From an uncultured Clostridia bacterium (GTDB lineage Bacteria; Bacillota; Clostridia; UMGS1810), in the NCBI GenBank assembly GCA_934500875.1, contig CAKSTL010000002.1, positions 1 to 64,000 on the forward strand: a DNA stretch of 64,000 bases, written 5' to 3'. Within the stretch, counting starts at the first letter, position 1; the number at the start of each line of letters is the position of its first letter. The notes under the pieces were generated by a model that made no database searches, was not told the DNA's origin, and saw only the letters and a list, made by a program, of their open reading frames with translations. The position numbers and the translations under genes are program-made. Below, piece by piece: positions 34,393-42,696 of this stretch.

Positions 34393-36201
34393 GTGGCATA
34401 CAAGGCTTTATACAGAAAATGGCGGCCTATGACTTTTGATGACGTAATAGGTCAGGAGCATATTGTAAAAACGCTTAAAAACGAAATTTCGGAAAACAGA
34501 ATTGCCCACGCATACCTCTTTACGGGCACTCGCGGAACGGGAAAAACGTCTACTGCAAAAATTTTAAGCCGTGCCATAAACTGCGAAAATGTAAAAGACA
34601 GCAATCCCTGCAACGAGTGCGAAATCTGCAAGGGAATTCTCGGCGAAACGCTTATGGATATAATCGAAATTGACGCCGCCTCGAACACCGGTGTTGATAA
34701 TATCCGTTCTATTATCGAGCAGGTGCAGTATACGCCGACCGTTGCAAAATATAAGGTTTATATTATCGACGAGGTGCATATGCTGTCGCAGGGGGCATTC
34801 AACGCACTTTTAAAAACGCTTGAAGAGCCGCCCAAACACGTTGTTTTTATTCTTGCAACAACCGAGGTACACAAAATTCCGGCAACAATACTTTCAAGGT
34901 GCCAGCGTTTTGACTTCAAAACGATTTCACCGTCCGACATAACTGCCAGAATTAAAACCATACTTTCGGGAGAGGGCATTACTGCCGAGGATGCGGCGAT
35001 AGATTATGTGGCATACCTTGCAAACGGCTCTATGCGTGATTCTTTGAGTATTCTCGACCAGTGCCTTGCGTTTAAGAGCAACAATTTAACATATGCCGAT
35101 ACGGTTGAAATTCTCGGCGGTCTTGATGATTCGTCGCTTCTTGAAATTGCGGATTTTATCGGCAAAAACGATACCAAGAGTGCACTCGGCTTGTTTTTGG
35201 AAATTGCGGATTCGGGCAAAAACATTGACGATTTTGCCATGCGTATGCTTGATGTTTTTTCAAAAATTATGGTGTGCGCCGTGACAAATGCGCCGCTTAA
35301 AGAAGGCTCCGACAAAAGGCAGGAAAAGATTTTGTCTGCGTCGAAAAACTTTTCGGCGGAGCATATTATGTTTTGCATAAATGTGCTCAGTGAGCTTATA
35401 AATAATTTGAAATTTACCAAAAACACAAAAACCCTTATCGAGGTTGCAATCACCCGCATGAGCGAGCCGTGCCTTTGCAGCGATACGGGTGCGCTTTTGG
35501 AGCGTATAAAGCGTTTGGAGGACAAGGTTGCGGCGCTTTCGGTAAGCGGTGCGGTTTTAAAAGAGGAAACGCAAAACGGTTCAGCATATCAAACGAATGT
35601 AAGCGGTGAAAACATCTCGGCGTATCAATCGGGTGTGAGCGGTCGGGACGAAGATGATGTTCCTGCGTGGGAAGAAAAAATCTCGGAAAATAAAAATTTG
35701 CAAGTTGAAGATTCAAAAAATTCAAATATTGAAAAAATTGAAGATATAAAAAGCGGCAGTGAGCAATACAAAAGTACGGAAATAAAGGAAAAAGATAACG
35801 AAATTTATAAAAATTTACAAGTATCTTCCGAAAATACCCCTTCTTCCGCTTCGGAAGGTGCATCTTTAAAGAAAATTACCGCTTCGTGGAGCGAGGTTAT
35901 TAACCGTTCGATAAAGGACGGTGAGCTTTCGGTTTATTTTGCGCTTAAAGATACCGCCGCTGCGGACGAAAACGGCACTTTGTCCATCAAGGCTCAGGAT
36001 GAGGAAAAAAGGGGAAACATACTTTCAAACAAGGATAAAATAAGGCAGTATTTAAACAAAATTTTTAATGCCGATATAGAGATAAAGGCGGCTCTTTCGG
36101 GCATAAAGCAAAACGACGCAGACCCTACCGACCGTATTTTTGACAAACTTGACGAGCTGAGGAAAAAAAATCCACAAAATTTTACATCAAAAGGGGAATA
36201 A
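34393..36201 (+). CDS. dnaX: DNA polymerase III subunit gamma/tau
   Basis: This 602-residue clamp-loader subunit begins at GTG 34393 behind GGAGG. It shows the AAA+ Walker A GTRGTGKT (about 45-52), a four-cysteine zinc module (C64 and CNECEIC), Walker B with IIDEVHMLS, and the SRCQRF sensor. Residues about 380-490 are a hydrophilic, low-complexity linker rich in Lys, Glu and Ser. The C-terminal part probably contacts the polymerase. The usual partners ybaB and recR do not follow; a homoserine dehydrogenase gene does. The gene may share transcripts with the SRP RNA. Confidence 0.95.
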   Translation: MAYKALYRKWRPMTFDDVIGQEHIVKTLKNEISENRIAHAYLFTGTRGTGKTSTAKILSRAINCENVKDSNPCNECEICKGILGETLMDIIEIDAASNTGVDNIRSIIEQVQYTPTVAKYKVYIIDEVHMLSQGAFNALLKTLEEPPKHVVFILATTEVHKIPATILSRCQRFDFKTISPSDITARIKTILSGEGITAEDAAIDYVAYLANGSMRDSLSILDQCLAFKSNNLTYADTVEILGGLDDSSLLEIADFIGKNDTKSALGLFLEIADSGKNIDDFAMRMLDVFSKIMVCAVTNAPLKEGSDKRQEKILSASKNFSAEHIMFCINVLSELINNLKFTKNTKTLIEVAITRMSEPCLCSDTGALLERIKRLEDKVAALSVSGAVLKEETQNGSAYQTNVSGENISAYQSGVSGRDEDDVPAWEEKISENKNLQVEDSKNSNIEKIEDIKSGSEQYKSTEIKEKDNEIYKNLQVSSENTPSSASEGASLKKITASWSEVINRSIKDGELSVYFALKDTAAADENGTLSIKAQDEEKRGNILSNKDKIRQYLNKIFNADIEIKAALSGIKQNDADPTDRIFDKLDELRKKNPQNFTSKGE

Positions 36202-36229
36202 TATTGTTGCTGTTTTCGGTGCGTAAAAT

Positions 36230-36258
36230 TTGACATTTTGCGCTTTATGTGATATAAT
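36230..36258 (+). promoter_or_regulatory. Consensus promoter before hom
   Basis: TTGACA (36230-36235), exactly 17 bp, then TATAAT (36253-36258): a full match to the sigma-A consensus. No riboswitch-like fold or leader peptide is evident in the roughly 50-base leader, which is too short for a lysine riboswitch or a T-box. Confidence 0.85.
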
Positions 36259-36311
36259 TTTGCAGTTAACAAGAGTAATTCTTGCAAAATTTTATTCAGC
36301 GGAGGTATGAT

Positions 36312-37535
36312 ATGGTTGGTATTGCAATTCTGGGGTACGGCGTTGTCGGCTCGGGTGTTTACGAGGTTATCAGAAAGAACGCCGACGGCATAACCCGACG
36401 GGCAGGAACAAAAATCGACATCAGGCATATACTGGACATAAGGGAGTTTGAAAATCATCCCGAAAAAGAGCTTTTTACGAAGAATTATGACGATATACTG
36501 ACCGATACCGGCGTTGATGTTGTTGTTGAAGTTATGGGCGGTGTAAACCCTGCATACGAATTTACCAAAAAAGCGCTTTCGGCAAAAAAAAGCGTGGTTA
36601 CTTCAAATAAAGAGCTTGTCGCAATGCACGGAAGCGAGCTTTTAAAGCTTGCCGCCGAAAATGGGGTGCATTATCTTTTTGAGGCAAGCGTCGGCGGCGG
36701 AATACCGATTATAAGACCGCTCAAGCTTTGTCTTGCGGCAAACGAAATAAGCGAAATTACGGGAATTTTAAACGGCACCACAAACTATATTCTGACGCAG
36801 ATGGTTGAAAAGGACGAAACAATGGAAAGCGCCCTTTTGAAAGCGCAGAAAAAGGGATATGCCGAAAAAGACCCGACGGCTGATATTGACGGAATTGACG
36901 CAGTAAGAAAAATTGCAATTCTTACTTCGCTTGCCTTCGGAAAATATGTTGACAGCACAAAAATCCCGGCAACCGGCATACGAAACGTTACATTAAAGGA
37001 CGTTGAATATGCAAAAAAAACGGGATATGTTATAAAGCTTTGCGCAAGGTGCATATCGCTTGAAAACGGAAAACTTGACGTTTATGTTTCGCCTTGCTTT
37101 GTTCCGTGCGACAGTCCTCTTGCAAGTGTTGACGGCGTGTTCAACGCAATTCTGGTAAAGGGCAACGCTGTCGGCGACGCACTTTTTTACGGCAGAGGCG
37201 CAGGCAAGCTTCCCACGGCAAGCGCAGTTGTGTCGGATGTTATAGAAATTGCAAAAAGCGGCGAAAATACCGCTCCGCCCGTTTGGGAGGATAATGGCGA
37301 AAACGTTTTGGAAAACAGTGAAAATTCGGTTTCAAAACATTTTGTGCGCATAAAGGCGGATAATAAAGAAGAAATGAAAAAGAAAATACTTTCGATTTTT
37401 GAAAATTCGCTCGTTTTTGACGCAGAGGACGGCGAAACAGGCTTTATTACAGACAGTATGGCGAAAAATGCGTTTGACGCACATCTTAAAAAGCTTGACG
37501 CTGAAGTTATAAGTACACTTTTGGTATTATCATAA
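36312..37535 (+). CDS. hom: Homoserine dehydrogenase
   Basis: This 407-residue enzyme reduces aspartate semialdehyde to homoserine with NAD(P)H, for threonine and methionine synthesis. It has a Rossmann motif GYGVVGSGV (residues 8-16), the NGTTNYILTQM and GYAEKDPTADIDGIDA active-site segments, and a C-terminal ACT-like regulatory domain (about 335-407). ATG 36312 has GGAGG six bases upstream; the in-frame extension has no such site. Aspartokinase follows after 15 bp, so two key steps of the aspartate pathway share an operon driven by a consensus promoter. Confidence 0.94.
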   Translation: MVGIAILGYGVVGSGVYEVIRKNADGITRRAGTKIDIRHILDIREFENHPEKELFTKNYDDILTDTGVDVVVEVMGGVNPAYEFTKKALSAKKSVVTSNKELVAMHGSELLKLAAENGVHYLFEASVGGGIPIIRPLKLCLAANEISEITGILNGTTNYILTQMVEKDETMESALLKAQKKGYAEKDPTADIDGIDAVRKIAILTSLAFGKYVDSTKIPATGIRNVTLKDVEYAKKTGYVIKLCARCISLENGKLDVYVSPCFVPCDSPLASVDGVFNAILVKGNAVGDALFYGRGAGKLPTASAVVSDVIEIAKSGENTAPPVWEDNGENVLENSENSVSKHFVRIKADNKEEMKKKILSIFENSLVFDAEDGETGFITDSMAKNAFDAHLKKLDAEVISTLLVLS

Positions 37536-37550
37536 AAGGGGGAATGCAAG

Positions 37551-38762
37551 GTGAGTTTAATCGTTCAGAAATTCGGCGGAAGCTCGGTTGCAAATAAGGA
37601 AAGAGTTTTTAATGTTGCGAGAAGAATTATTGAAACATACAAAAAAGGCAACTCGGTTGTCGTTGTTGTTTCGGCACAGGGCGACACCACTGACGATTTA
37701 ATTGAAAAAGCGGCGGAGATTTCAAAAAATCCGTCAAAAAGAGAAATGGATATGCTTCTTTCAACAGGCGAGCAGATTTCTATTTCACTTCTGGCAATGG
37801 CAATTCACGAGCTGGGTTACCCGGCAATTTCGCTTACCGGCTGGCAGGTGGGTGTTAACACCGATGCAAGCTATTCAAACGCAAGAATAAGCAAAATCAG
37901 CGCAGAGCGAATTAAAAAAGAGCTTGAACACAAAAACATTGTCGTTGTTGCGGGATTTCAGGGAATTAACAAGTTTGAAGATATAACAACGCTCGGCCGA
38001 GGCGGCTCGGATACTTCGGCGGTTGCGCTTGCGGCGGCGCTCGGCGCAGACCTTTGTGAAATTTACACTGATGTTGACGGCGTTTACACCGCAGACCCGA
38101 GAATTGTTAAAAACGCTAAGAAAATGGACGTAATTTCGTTTGATGAAATGCTTGAGCTTGCAAGTATGGGTGCAAACGTTCTGCACAACCGTTCGGTTGA
38201 AATGGCGAAAAAATACAACGTGAACCTTTGCGTTAGGTCGTCGCTTAATAATAATGAAGGAACTGTCGTTAAGGAGGTAAGCAGTATGGAAAAAATGTTG
38301 GTTAAAGGTGTGGCGCACGATTTGGACGTTGCCCGAATTTCACTTTGCGATATTGAGGATAAGCCCGGCGTTGCATTTAAGGTGTTTTCTCTCCTTGCAA
38401 AAAACGGCATAAACGTTGATATTATCCTTCAGTCGATAGGAAGGGAAAATAAAAAGGATATAAGCTTTACGGTGTCAAAATCGAATATGCAGCGTGCGGT
38501 TGAGCTTCTCTGTGCAAATAAAGAGGTTATCGGCTTTGAAGATATAAAGGCTGCCGATTCTTTTGCAAAGGTTTCGATTGTCGGCGCAGGAATGGTTAAT
38601 AACCCCGGCGTTGCTTCTTCAATGTTTGAGGCGCTGTGCGAGGCAGGAATAAACATTCATATGATTTCAACCTCCGAGATTAAGGTTTCGGTGCTGATAA
38701 GCGAAAAGAACGTCGAAAAAGCGGTTAACGCAATCTGTGATAAATTTAACCTTGCCGAATAA
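37551..38762 (+). CDS. lysC: Aspartate kinase
   Basis: This 403-residue enzyme phosphorylates aspartate, the first step to lysine, threonine and methionine. The start is GTG 37551. Signature segments are KFGGSSVANKERV, TTLGRGGSDTSAVALAAAL and the VDGVYTADPR loop. Two ACT domains occupy about 265-400 (DIEDKPGVAFKVFSLLAKNGINVD; GAGMVNNPGVASSMFEAL) and confer feedback control by lysine and/or threonine. It is linked to hom upstream and rlmB downstream. A start of a separate beta subunit inside the gene, as in Bacillus, is possible but not decided by sequence. Confidence 0.94.
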   Translation: MSLIVQKFGGSSVANKERVFNVARRIIETYKKGNSVVVVVSAQGDTTDDLIEKAAEISKNPSKREMDMLLSTGEQISISLLAMAIHELGYPAISLTGWQVGVNTDASYSNARISKISAERIKKELEHKNIVVVAGFQGINKFEDITTLGRGGSDTSAVALAAALGADLCEIYTDVDGVYTADPRIVKNAKKMDVISFDEMLELASMGANVLHNRSVEMAKKYNVNLCVRSSLNNNEGTVVKEVSSMEKMLVKGVAHDLDVARISLCDIEDKPGVAFKVFSLLAKNGINVDIILQSIGRENKKDISFTVSKSNMQRAVELLCANKEVIGFEDIKAADSFAKVSIVGAGMVNNPGVASSMFEALCEAGINIHMISTSEIKVSVLISEKNVEKAVNAICDKFNLAE

Positions 38763-38844
38763 AATTTAATAAAAAAGCTGACGAGGGGGTCGTATATGTT
38801 GCTTATGCGGTTCCCTCTTGCGCTTAATTTTTGGGGATAAAAAT

Positions 38845-39597
38845 ATGAACGAATTTGAAAAAAAGTCAAAAATCGAGGGCAGAAATCCTGTTCTCGAGGC
38901 GCTTAAATCGGGGCGCCGAATTGACAAAATATACATAAAAAAGGGCGATATACAAGGCTCGGCAAAAAAGATTTTTGCGCTTGCGAGGACGAAAAAAATC
39001 ATAATTTCCGAGGTTGAAAAACAAAAGCTTGATATGATGAGCGAAACAAAGGCGCATCAGGGCGTAATTGCCATTGCTCCGGTGAAAGATTATGCAAGCG
39101 TTGAAGATATTCTGAGCGCTGCAAAAGACAAGCAAAAACCGCATTTTATAATTATTGCAGACAGAATAACAGATCCTCATAATCTCGGCGCAATAATAAG
39201 AACCGCCAACGCAGCCGGTGCGGACGGAGTTATAATTTCAAAGCACAGCTCGGCAACACTTACGCCGGTGTGTGAAAAATCGTCGGCAGGTGCGGTGGAG
39301 TATACCCCTGTTGCAAGGGTTACAAACCTTGTGCAAACGATAAAAATGCTCAAAAAGAAAAATATCTGGGTAATAGGCGCCGATATGGACGGCGAAAACA
39401 CAATTTACACACAGGATTTTTCGGGAAACATTGCAATAGTTATCGGCAGCGAGGGCGAGGGAATTTCGCCGCTTATCAAAAAAAGCTGCGATTTTCTGGT
39501 AAAAATTCCTATGTACGGAAACGTTACGTCGCTTAACGCTTCGGTTGCCGGCTCGCTTATGATATACGAGGCGGTAAGAAGGCGGCAGGATATTTAA
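38845..39597 (+). CDS. rlmB: 23S rRNA 2'-O-ribose methyltransferase, RlmB/TrmH family
   Basis: This 250-residue SpoU-family enzyme has an N-terminal substrate-binding domain (GRNPVLEALKSGR) and a knotted SPOUT domain. The three conserved motifs are DPHNLGAIIRTANAAG, IVIGSEGEGIS and IPMYGNVTSLNASVA. It would methylate a guanosine 2'-OH in 23S rRNA using S-adenosylmethionine. ATG 38845 has a GGGG-type ribosome-binding site seven bases upstream. A short hairpin (GAGGG with CCCTC, about 38783-38816) precedes it. Related tRNA methyltransferases share the fold, so the exact base is inferred from the family match. Confidence 0.9.
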   Translation: MNEFEKKSKIEGRNPVLEALKSGRRIDKIYIKKGDIQGSAKKIFALARTKKIIISEVEKQKLDMMSETKAHQGVIAIAPVKDYASVEDILSAAKDKQKPHFIIIADRITDPHNLGAIIRTANAAGADGVIISKHSSATLTPVCEKSSAGAVEYTPVARVTNLVQTIKMLKKKNIWVIGADMDGENTIYTQDFSGNIAIVIGSEGEGISPLIKKSCDFLVKIPMYGNVTSLNASVAGSLMIYEAVRRRQDI

Positions 39598-39624
39598 AAT
39601 AAACAAATAAAAGGAGAAATTCTT

Positions 39625-39894
39625 ATGAACGCTATCATTACGGTTGTGGGAAAGGATAAGGTTGGCATTATATGCGGCGTTACAAACGTTTTGTCAAGCC
39701 TTAACGTAAACATTCTGGATATTTCGCAAACCATTATGGGCGATATTTTCACAATGATTATGTCGGTAAGCTTAAAGGATATGGCAAAAAGTTTTTCCGA
39801 ACTTTCAAAAGAGCTTACAAAAAAGGGCGGAGAGCTTGGCGTTACCATCAACATTCAGCACGAGGATATTTTTAACTCAATGCACAAAATCTGA
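39625..39894 (+). CDS. ACT-domain protein, UPF0237 family
   Basis: This 89-residue protein is essentially one ACT domain (ITVVGKDKVGIICGVTNVLSSLNVNILDISQTIMGDIF). It is regularly encoded just before a UPF0210 protein, as here (15 bp apart). ACT domains bind small ligands, often amino acids. It is presumed to regulate or assist its partner, but its ligand and reaction are not established. Confidence 0.88.
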   Translation: MNAIITVVGKDKVGIICGVTNVLSSLNVNILDISQTIMGDIFTMIMSVSLKDMAKSFSELSKELTKKGGELGVTINIQHEDIFNSMHKI

Positions 39895-39909
39895 GAAAGG
39901 AAAGCTCTT

Positions 39910-41268
39910 ATGATTAACCAGAAAGAAATTCTTGAAACCATAAATATGATTGAAAAAGAAAACCTTGATATCCGCACAATCACTATGGGAATTTCACTTC
40001 TCGACTGTGCTTCGGAAGGCATTGACAACTGCCTTGCAAAGGTGTATGATAAGGTGACCAAAAAAGCGCAGAACCTTGTTAAGGTTGGAGAGCAGATAGA
40101 GGTGGAATACGGAATACCCATAATAAACAAGCGTATTTCGGTAACGCCGGTGTCGCTTATCGGTCAGGGTCATTCGCCGTCCGATTTTGTGAAAATCGCA
40201 AAAACACTCGACAAGGCGGCGCACAGCGTGGGCGTCAACTTTATCGGCGGTTTTTCGGCGCTTGTTCACAAGGGCTTTACTATAGGCGATACTTCGCTTA
40301 TTTCGGCAATTCCCGAGGCTTTGGCAGAAACCGAGCTTGTTTGCTCGTCGGTGAATGTCGGCTCTACAAAAGCGGGAATTAATATGGACGCCGTTAAGAA
40401 AATGGGCGAGGTAATTAAAGAAACGGCGCATCTTACAGAAAAAAGCGACGGATTCGGCTGCGCAAAGCTTGTTGTCTTTGCAAACGCCGTTGAGGATAAT
40501 CCGTTTATGGCAGGCGCTTTTCACGGCACGGGCGAGGCTGAATGTGTTATAAACGTCGGTGTAAGCGGCCCCGGCGTTGTAAAATGCGCTCTTGAAAAGG
40601 TAAGAGGGTGCGATTTTCAAACCGTTGCCGAAACCGTCAAGAAAACGGCGTTTAAGATTACCAGAATGGGAAATCTTGTGGCAAAGGAAGCCTCAAAACG
40701 GCTCGGCGTTCCTTACGGAATTGTGGATTTATCGCTTGCGCCCACTCCTGCGGTCGGCGACAGCGTGGCATACATACTTGAAGAAATGGGCCTTGAAAAA
40801 TGCGGCGCACACGGCACAACGGCGGCGCTTGCACTGTTAAACGACGCAGTTAAAAAAGGCGGAATTTTCGCAGCTTCAAACGTTGGCGGCTTGTCCGGCG
40901 CATTTATCCCGGTAAGCGAGGACGCAGGTATGATTGACGCCGCAAAAACAGGTGCTCTTTCAATAGAAAAGCTTGAGGCAATGACGTGCGTATGCTCGGT
41001 CGGTCTTGATATGATTGTAATTCCGGGCGACACAAGCGCAGCAACAATTTCGGCAATCATTGCGGACGAGGCGGCAATCGGTATGATAAACAACAAAACC
41101 ACTGCGGTAAGGGTTATCCCGGCGCCGGGCAAAAAGGTGGGAGATGTTGTTGAATTTGGCGGTCTTTTGGGAACAGGCCCCGTTATGAAGGTAAGCAATC
41201 TCGATTCTTCAAAGTTTATCGAAAGGGGAGGAAGAATTCCCGCTCCGATACACAGCTTGAGGAACTGA
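39910..41268 (+). CDS. PFL family protein, UPF0210 (DUF711)
   Basis: This 452-residue protein matches the conserved UPF0210 family (ILETINMIEKENLDIRTITMGISLLDC; GVNFIGGFSALVHKG; IVDLSLAPTPAVGDSVAYILEEMG). Proteins of this group show a fold related to glycyl-radical enzymes such as pyruvate formate-lyase, but no radical glycine loop is evident here. It pairs with the ACT protein in front. Biochemical function is not known. It lies between amino-acid genes and the V-ATPase operon, and no promoter is seen in between. Confidence 0.88.
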   Translation: MINQKEILETINMIEKENLDIRTITMGISLLDCASEGIDNCLAKVYDKVTKKAQNLVKVGEQIEVEYGIPIINKRISVTPVSLIGQGHSPSDFVKIAKTLDKAAHSVGVNFIGGFSALVHKGFTIGDTSLISAIPEALAETELVCSSVNVGSTKAGINMDAVKKMGEVIKETAHLTEKSDGFGCAKLVVFANAVEDNPFMAGAFHGTGEAECVINVGVSGPGVVKCALEKVRGCDFQTVAETVKKTAFKITRMGNLVAKEASKRLGVPYGIVDLSLAPTPAVGDSVAYILEEMGLEKCGAHGTTAALALLNDAVKKGGIFAASNVGGLSGAFIPVSEDAGMIDAAKTGALSIEKLEAMTCVCSVGLDMIVIPGDTSAATISAIIADEAAIGMINNKTTAVRVIPAPGKKVGDVVEFGGLLGTGPVMKVSNLDSSKFIERGGRIPAPIHSLRN

Positions 41269-41301
41269 AAATATTTTTGTTTTCGTCAGGAAGGTGAGAA
41301 T

Positions 41302-41619
41302 ATGGCATATGACGCAATAAACGCAATTATCGGCATCGAAAAAAAGGCGCAGGAGATTATTGCCCCGGCGTCAAAGGCTCAGGCGGAATTTGAAAACAGC
41401 CTGAAAGCCGAAAAGGAAAAAATCTATGCGGAGAAAAAAGCGGAATACGAAAAAAGCATTTCCGATTTTAAAACCGCCGAGGAAAAGCGGTCTGCAAAGC
41501 TTATAGAGGAGGCAGACAAAAACGCCGTTCTGTCTAAAAATAAGCTTGACAAAATGTATGAAGAAAATGCCGCAAAATGGCTTGACAGCCTGTTTAAAAA
41601 GGTATCGGGGCAGGTGTGA
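41302..41619 (+). CDS. ntpF: V-type ATPase peripheral-stalk subunit G/H
   Basis: This 105-residue hydrophilic protein is almost all alpha-helix with heptad-like Ala/Lys/Glu repeats (about 10-90), as expected of the coiled-coil stalk subunit that pairs with subunit E. It is the first gene of the V-ATPase set. AAGGTGAG precedes the ATG. Sequence identity is low in this family, so position in the operon supports the call. Confidence 0.75.
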   Translation: MAYDAINAIIGIEKKAQEIIAPASKAQAEFENSLKAEKEKIYAEKKAEYEKSISDFKTAEEKRSAKLIEEADKNAVLSKNKLDKMYEENAAKWLDSLFKKVSGQV

Positions 41620-41625
41620 TTTTAA

Positions 41626-42651
41626 ATGGCAGGTATGGTAAAACACGCCGCAATGGGCACAAAAATAAGGTCTATGGAAGGAAAAATGCTTAAAAAGGGC
41701 GATTATGACGCACTTTTGAAAATGACCTCCGTATCGGCGGTGGCGCACTATTTAAAAGAGTTTGAATCGCTGAGCTTAATGCTCTCGGGCATAAACGACA
41801 AAGAAACCCACAGGGGCGATTTGGAAAAGCGGCTCGGAACGCAGATGATTTTAGAGTTTAAAAAGCTTTATAATTTTGCAGACTCGGGCACAAAAAAGTT
41901 TTTAAGCATATACTTTATGCAGTTTGAACTGGGGCTTTTAAAGCGTGTCGCACGGGCGATAAGCGAAGGCGGACGAGAGAATTTTTCCGAAGATTCGGAC
42001 GAATTTTTAAAAAAACACTTGCATTTTGACCTTTCGGAGGCATACAGTCTTTCGGGAATAAAAGAGCTTACGGAGTATATTTCGACAATAAAGTGTTTTA
42101 AGGTTTTGGCGTCAATGCTCAAGGCAAAGGAAAAATATGATGTTTTTACCTTTGAAATGACGGTGGATGTGTATTTTTACAATCTTGTGTCAAAATCGTT
42201 AAAGCACATTTCGGACAAAGAGGAAAAAGAAATTTTCTTAAAATACTTCGGCACAAAGGTAGACCTTTTGAATTTAAAATGGATTTACCGGTGCAAAGTA
42301 AATTTTGATACCGATACCGACACAATTATCAGCTATATCATTCCGTTTTACCATAAAATCGGCAAAAAAGACGTGGCAAACTTAGCGGCGGCAAAAAAGG
42401 ATGAATTTCTTTTGCTGATTAGAGATACGTATTACGGAAAGATATTTGAAAACAGCGATTTTGATTATGAAAGTACGGTATTTTTAAAAAACTTTTACAA
42501 AAAGCTCAAGGCAAATTATCCTTACAGCACAACGGCAATCTTGTGTTATCTTCAGCTGCGGCGCATTGAGGCAGGCAACATAATCTCGGTAATCGAGGGT
42601 ATTCGCTATTCGCTTACCGACGAGGAAACAAAAAAATTTCTTGTAATATAA
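41626..42651 (+). CDS. ntpC: V-type ATPase subunit C
   Basis: This 341-residue helical protein of the V-ATPase C/AC39 family bridges the rotor ring and the central stalk. Family features include KIRSMEGKMLKKGDYDALL at the N-terminus and a three-fold repeated helical layout, with FEMTVDVYFYNLVSK and TTAILCYLQLRRIEAGNIISVIEGIRY. It begins six bases after subunit G. Confidence 0.9.
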   Translation: MAGMVKHAAMGTKIRSMEGKMLKKGDYDALLKMTSVSAVAHYLKEFESLSLMLSGINDKETHRGDLEKRLGTQMILEFKKLYNFADSGTKKFLSIYFMQFELGLLKRVARAISEGGRENFSEDSDEFLKKHLHFDLSEAYSLSGIKELTEYISTIKCFKVLASMLKAKEKYDVFTFEMTVDVYFYNLVSKSLKHISDKEEKEIFLKYFGTKVDLLNLKWIYRCKVNFDTDTDTIISYIIPFYHKIGKKDVANLAAAKKDEFLLLIRDTYYGKIFENSDFDYESTVFLKNFYKKLKANYPYSTTAILCYLQLRRIEAGNIISVIEGIRYSLTDEETKKFLVI

Positions 42652-42696
42652 CTTATAAACAGTTAAAACATATATTAAGAAGCGTGGTGTTATTAA

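Noticed and set aside
36259..36311. Riboswitch or leader-peptide control before hom and lysC
   Set aside because: The leader after the consensus promoter is only about 45 bases and shows no conserved fold or amino-acid-rich short frame.
38763..38844. Small hairpin between lysC and rlmB as a terminator
   Set aside because: The stem is about 5 bp (GAGGG/CCCTC) with a large loop, and the T-run behind it is interrupted. It is too weak to call.
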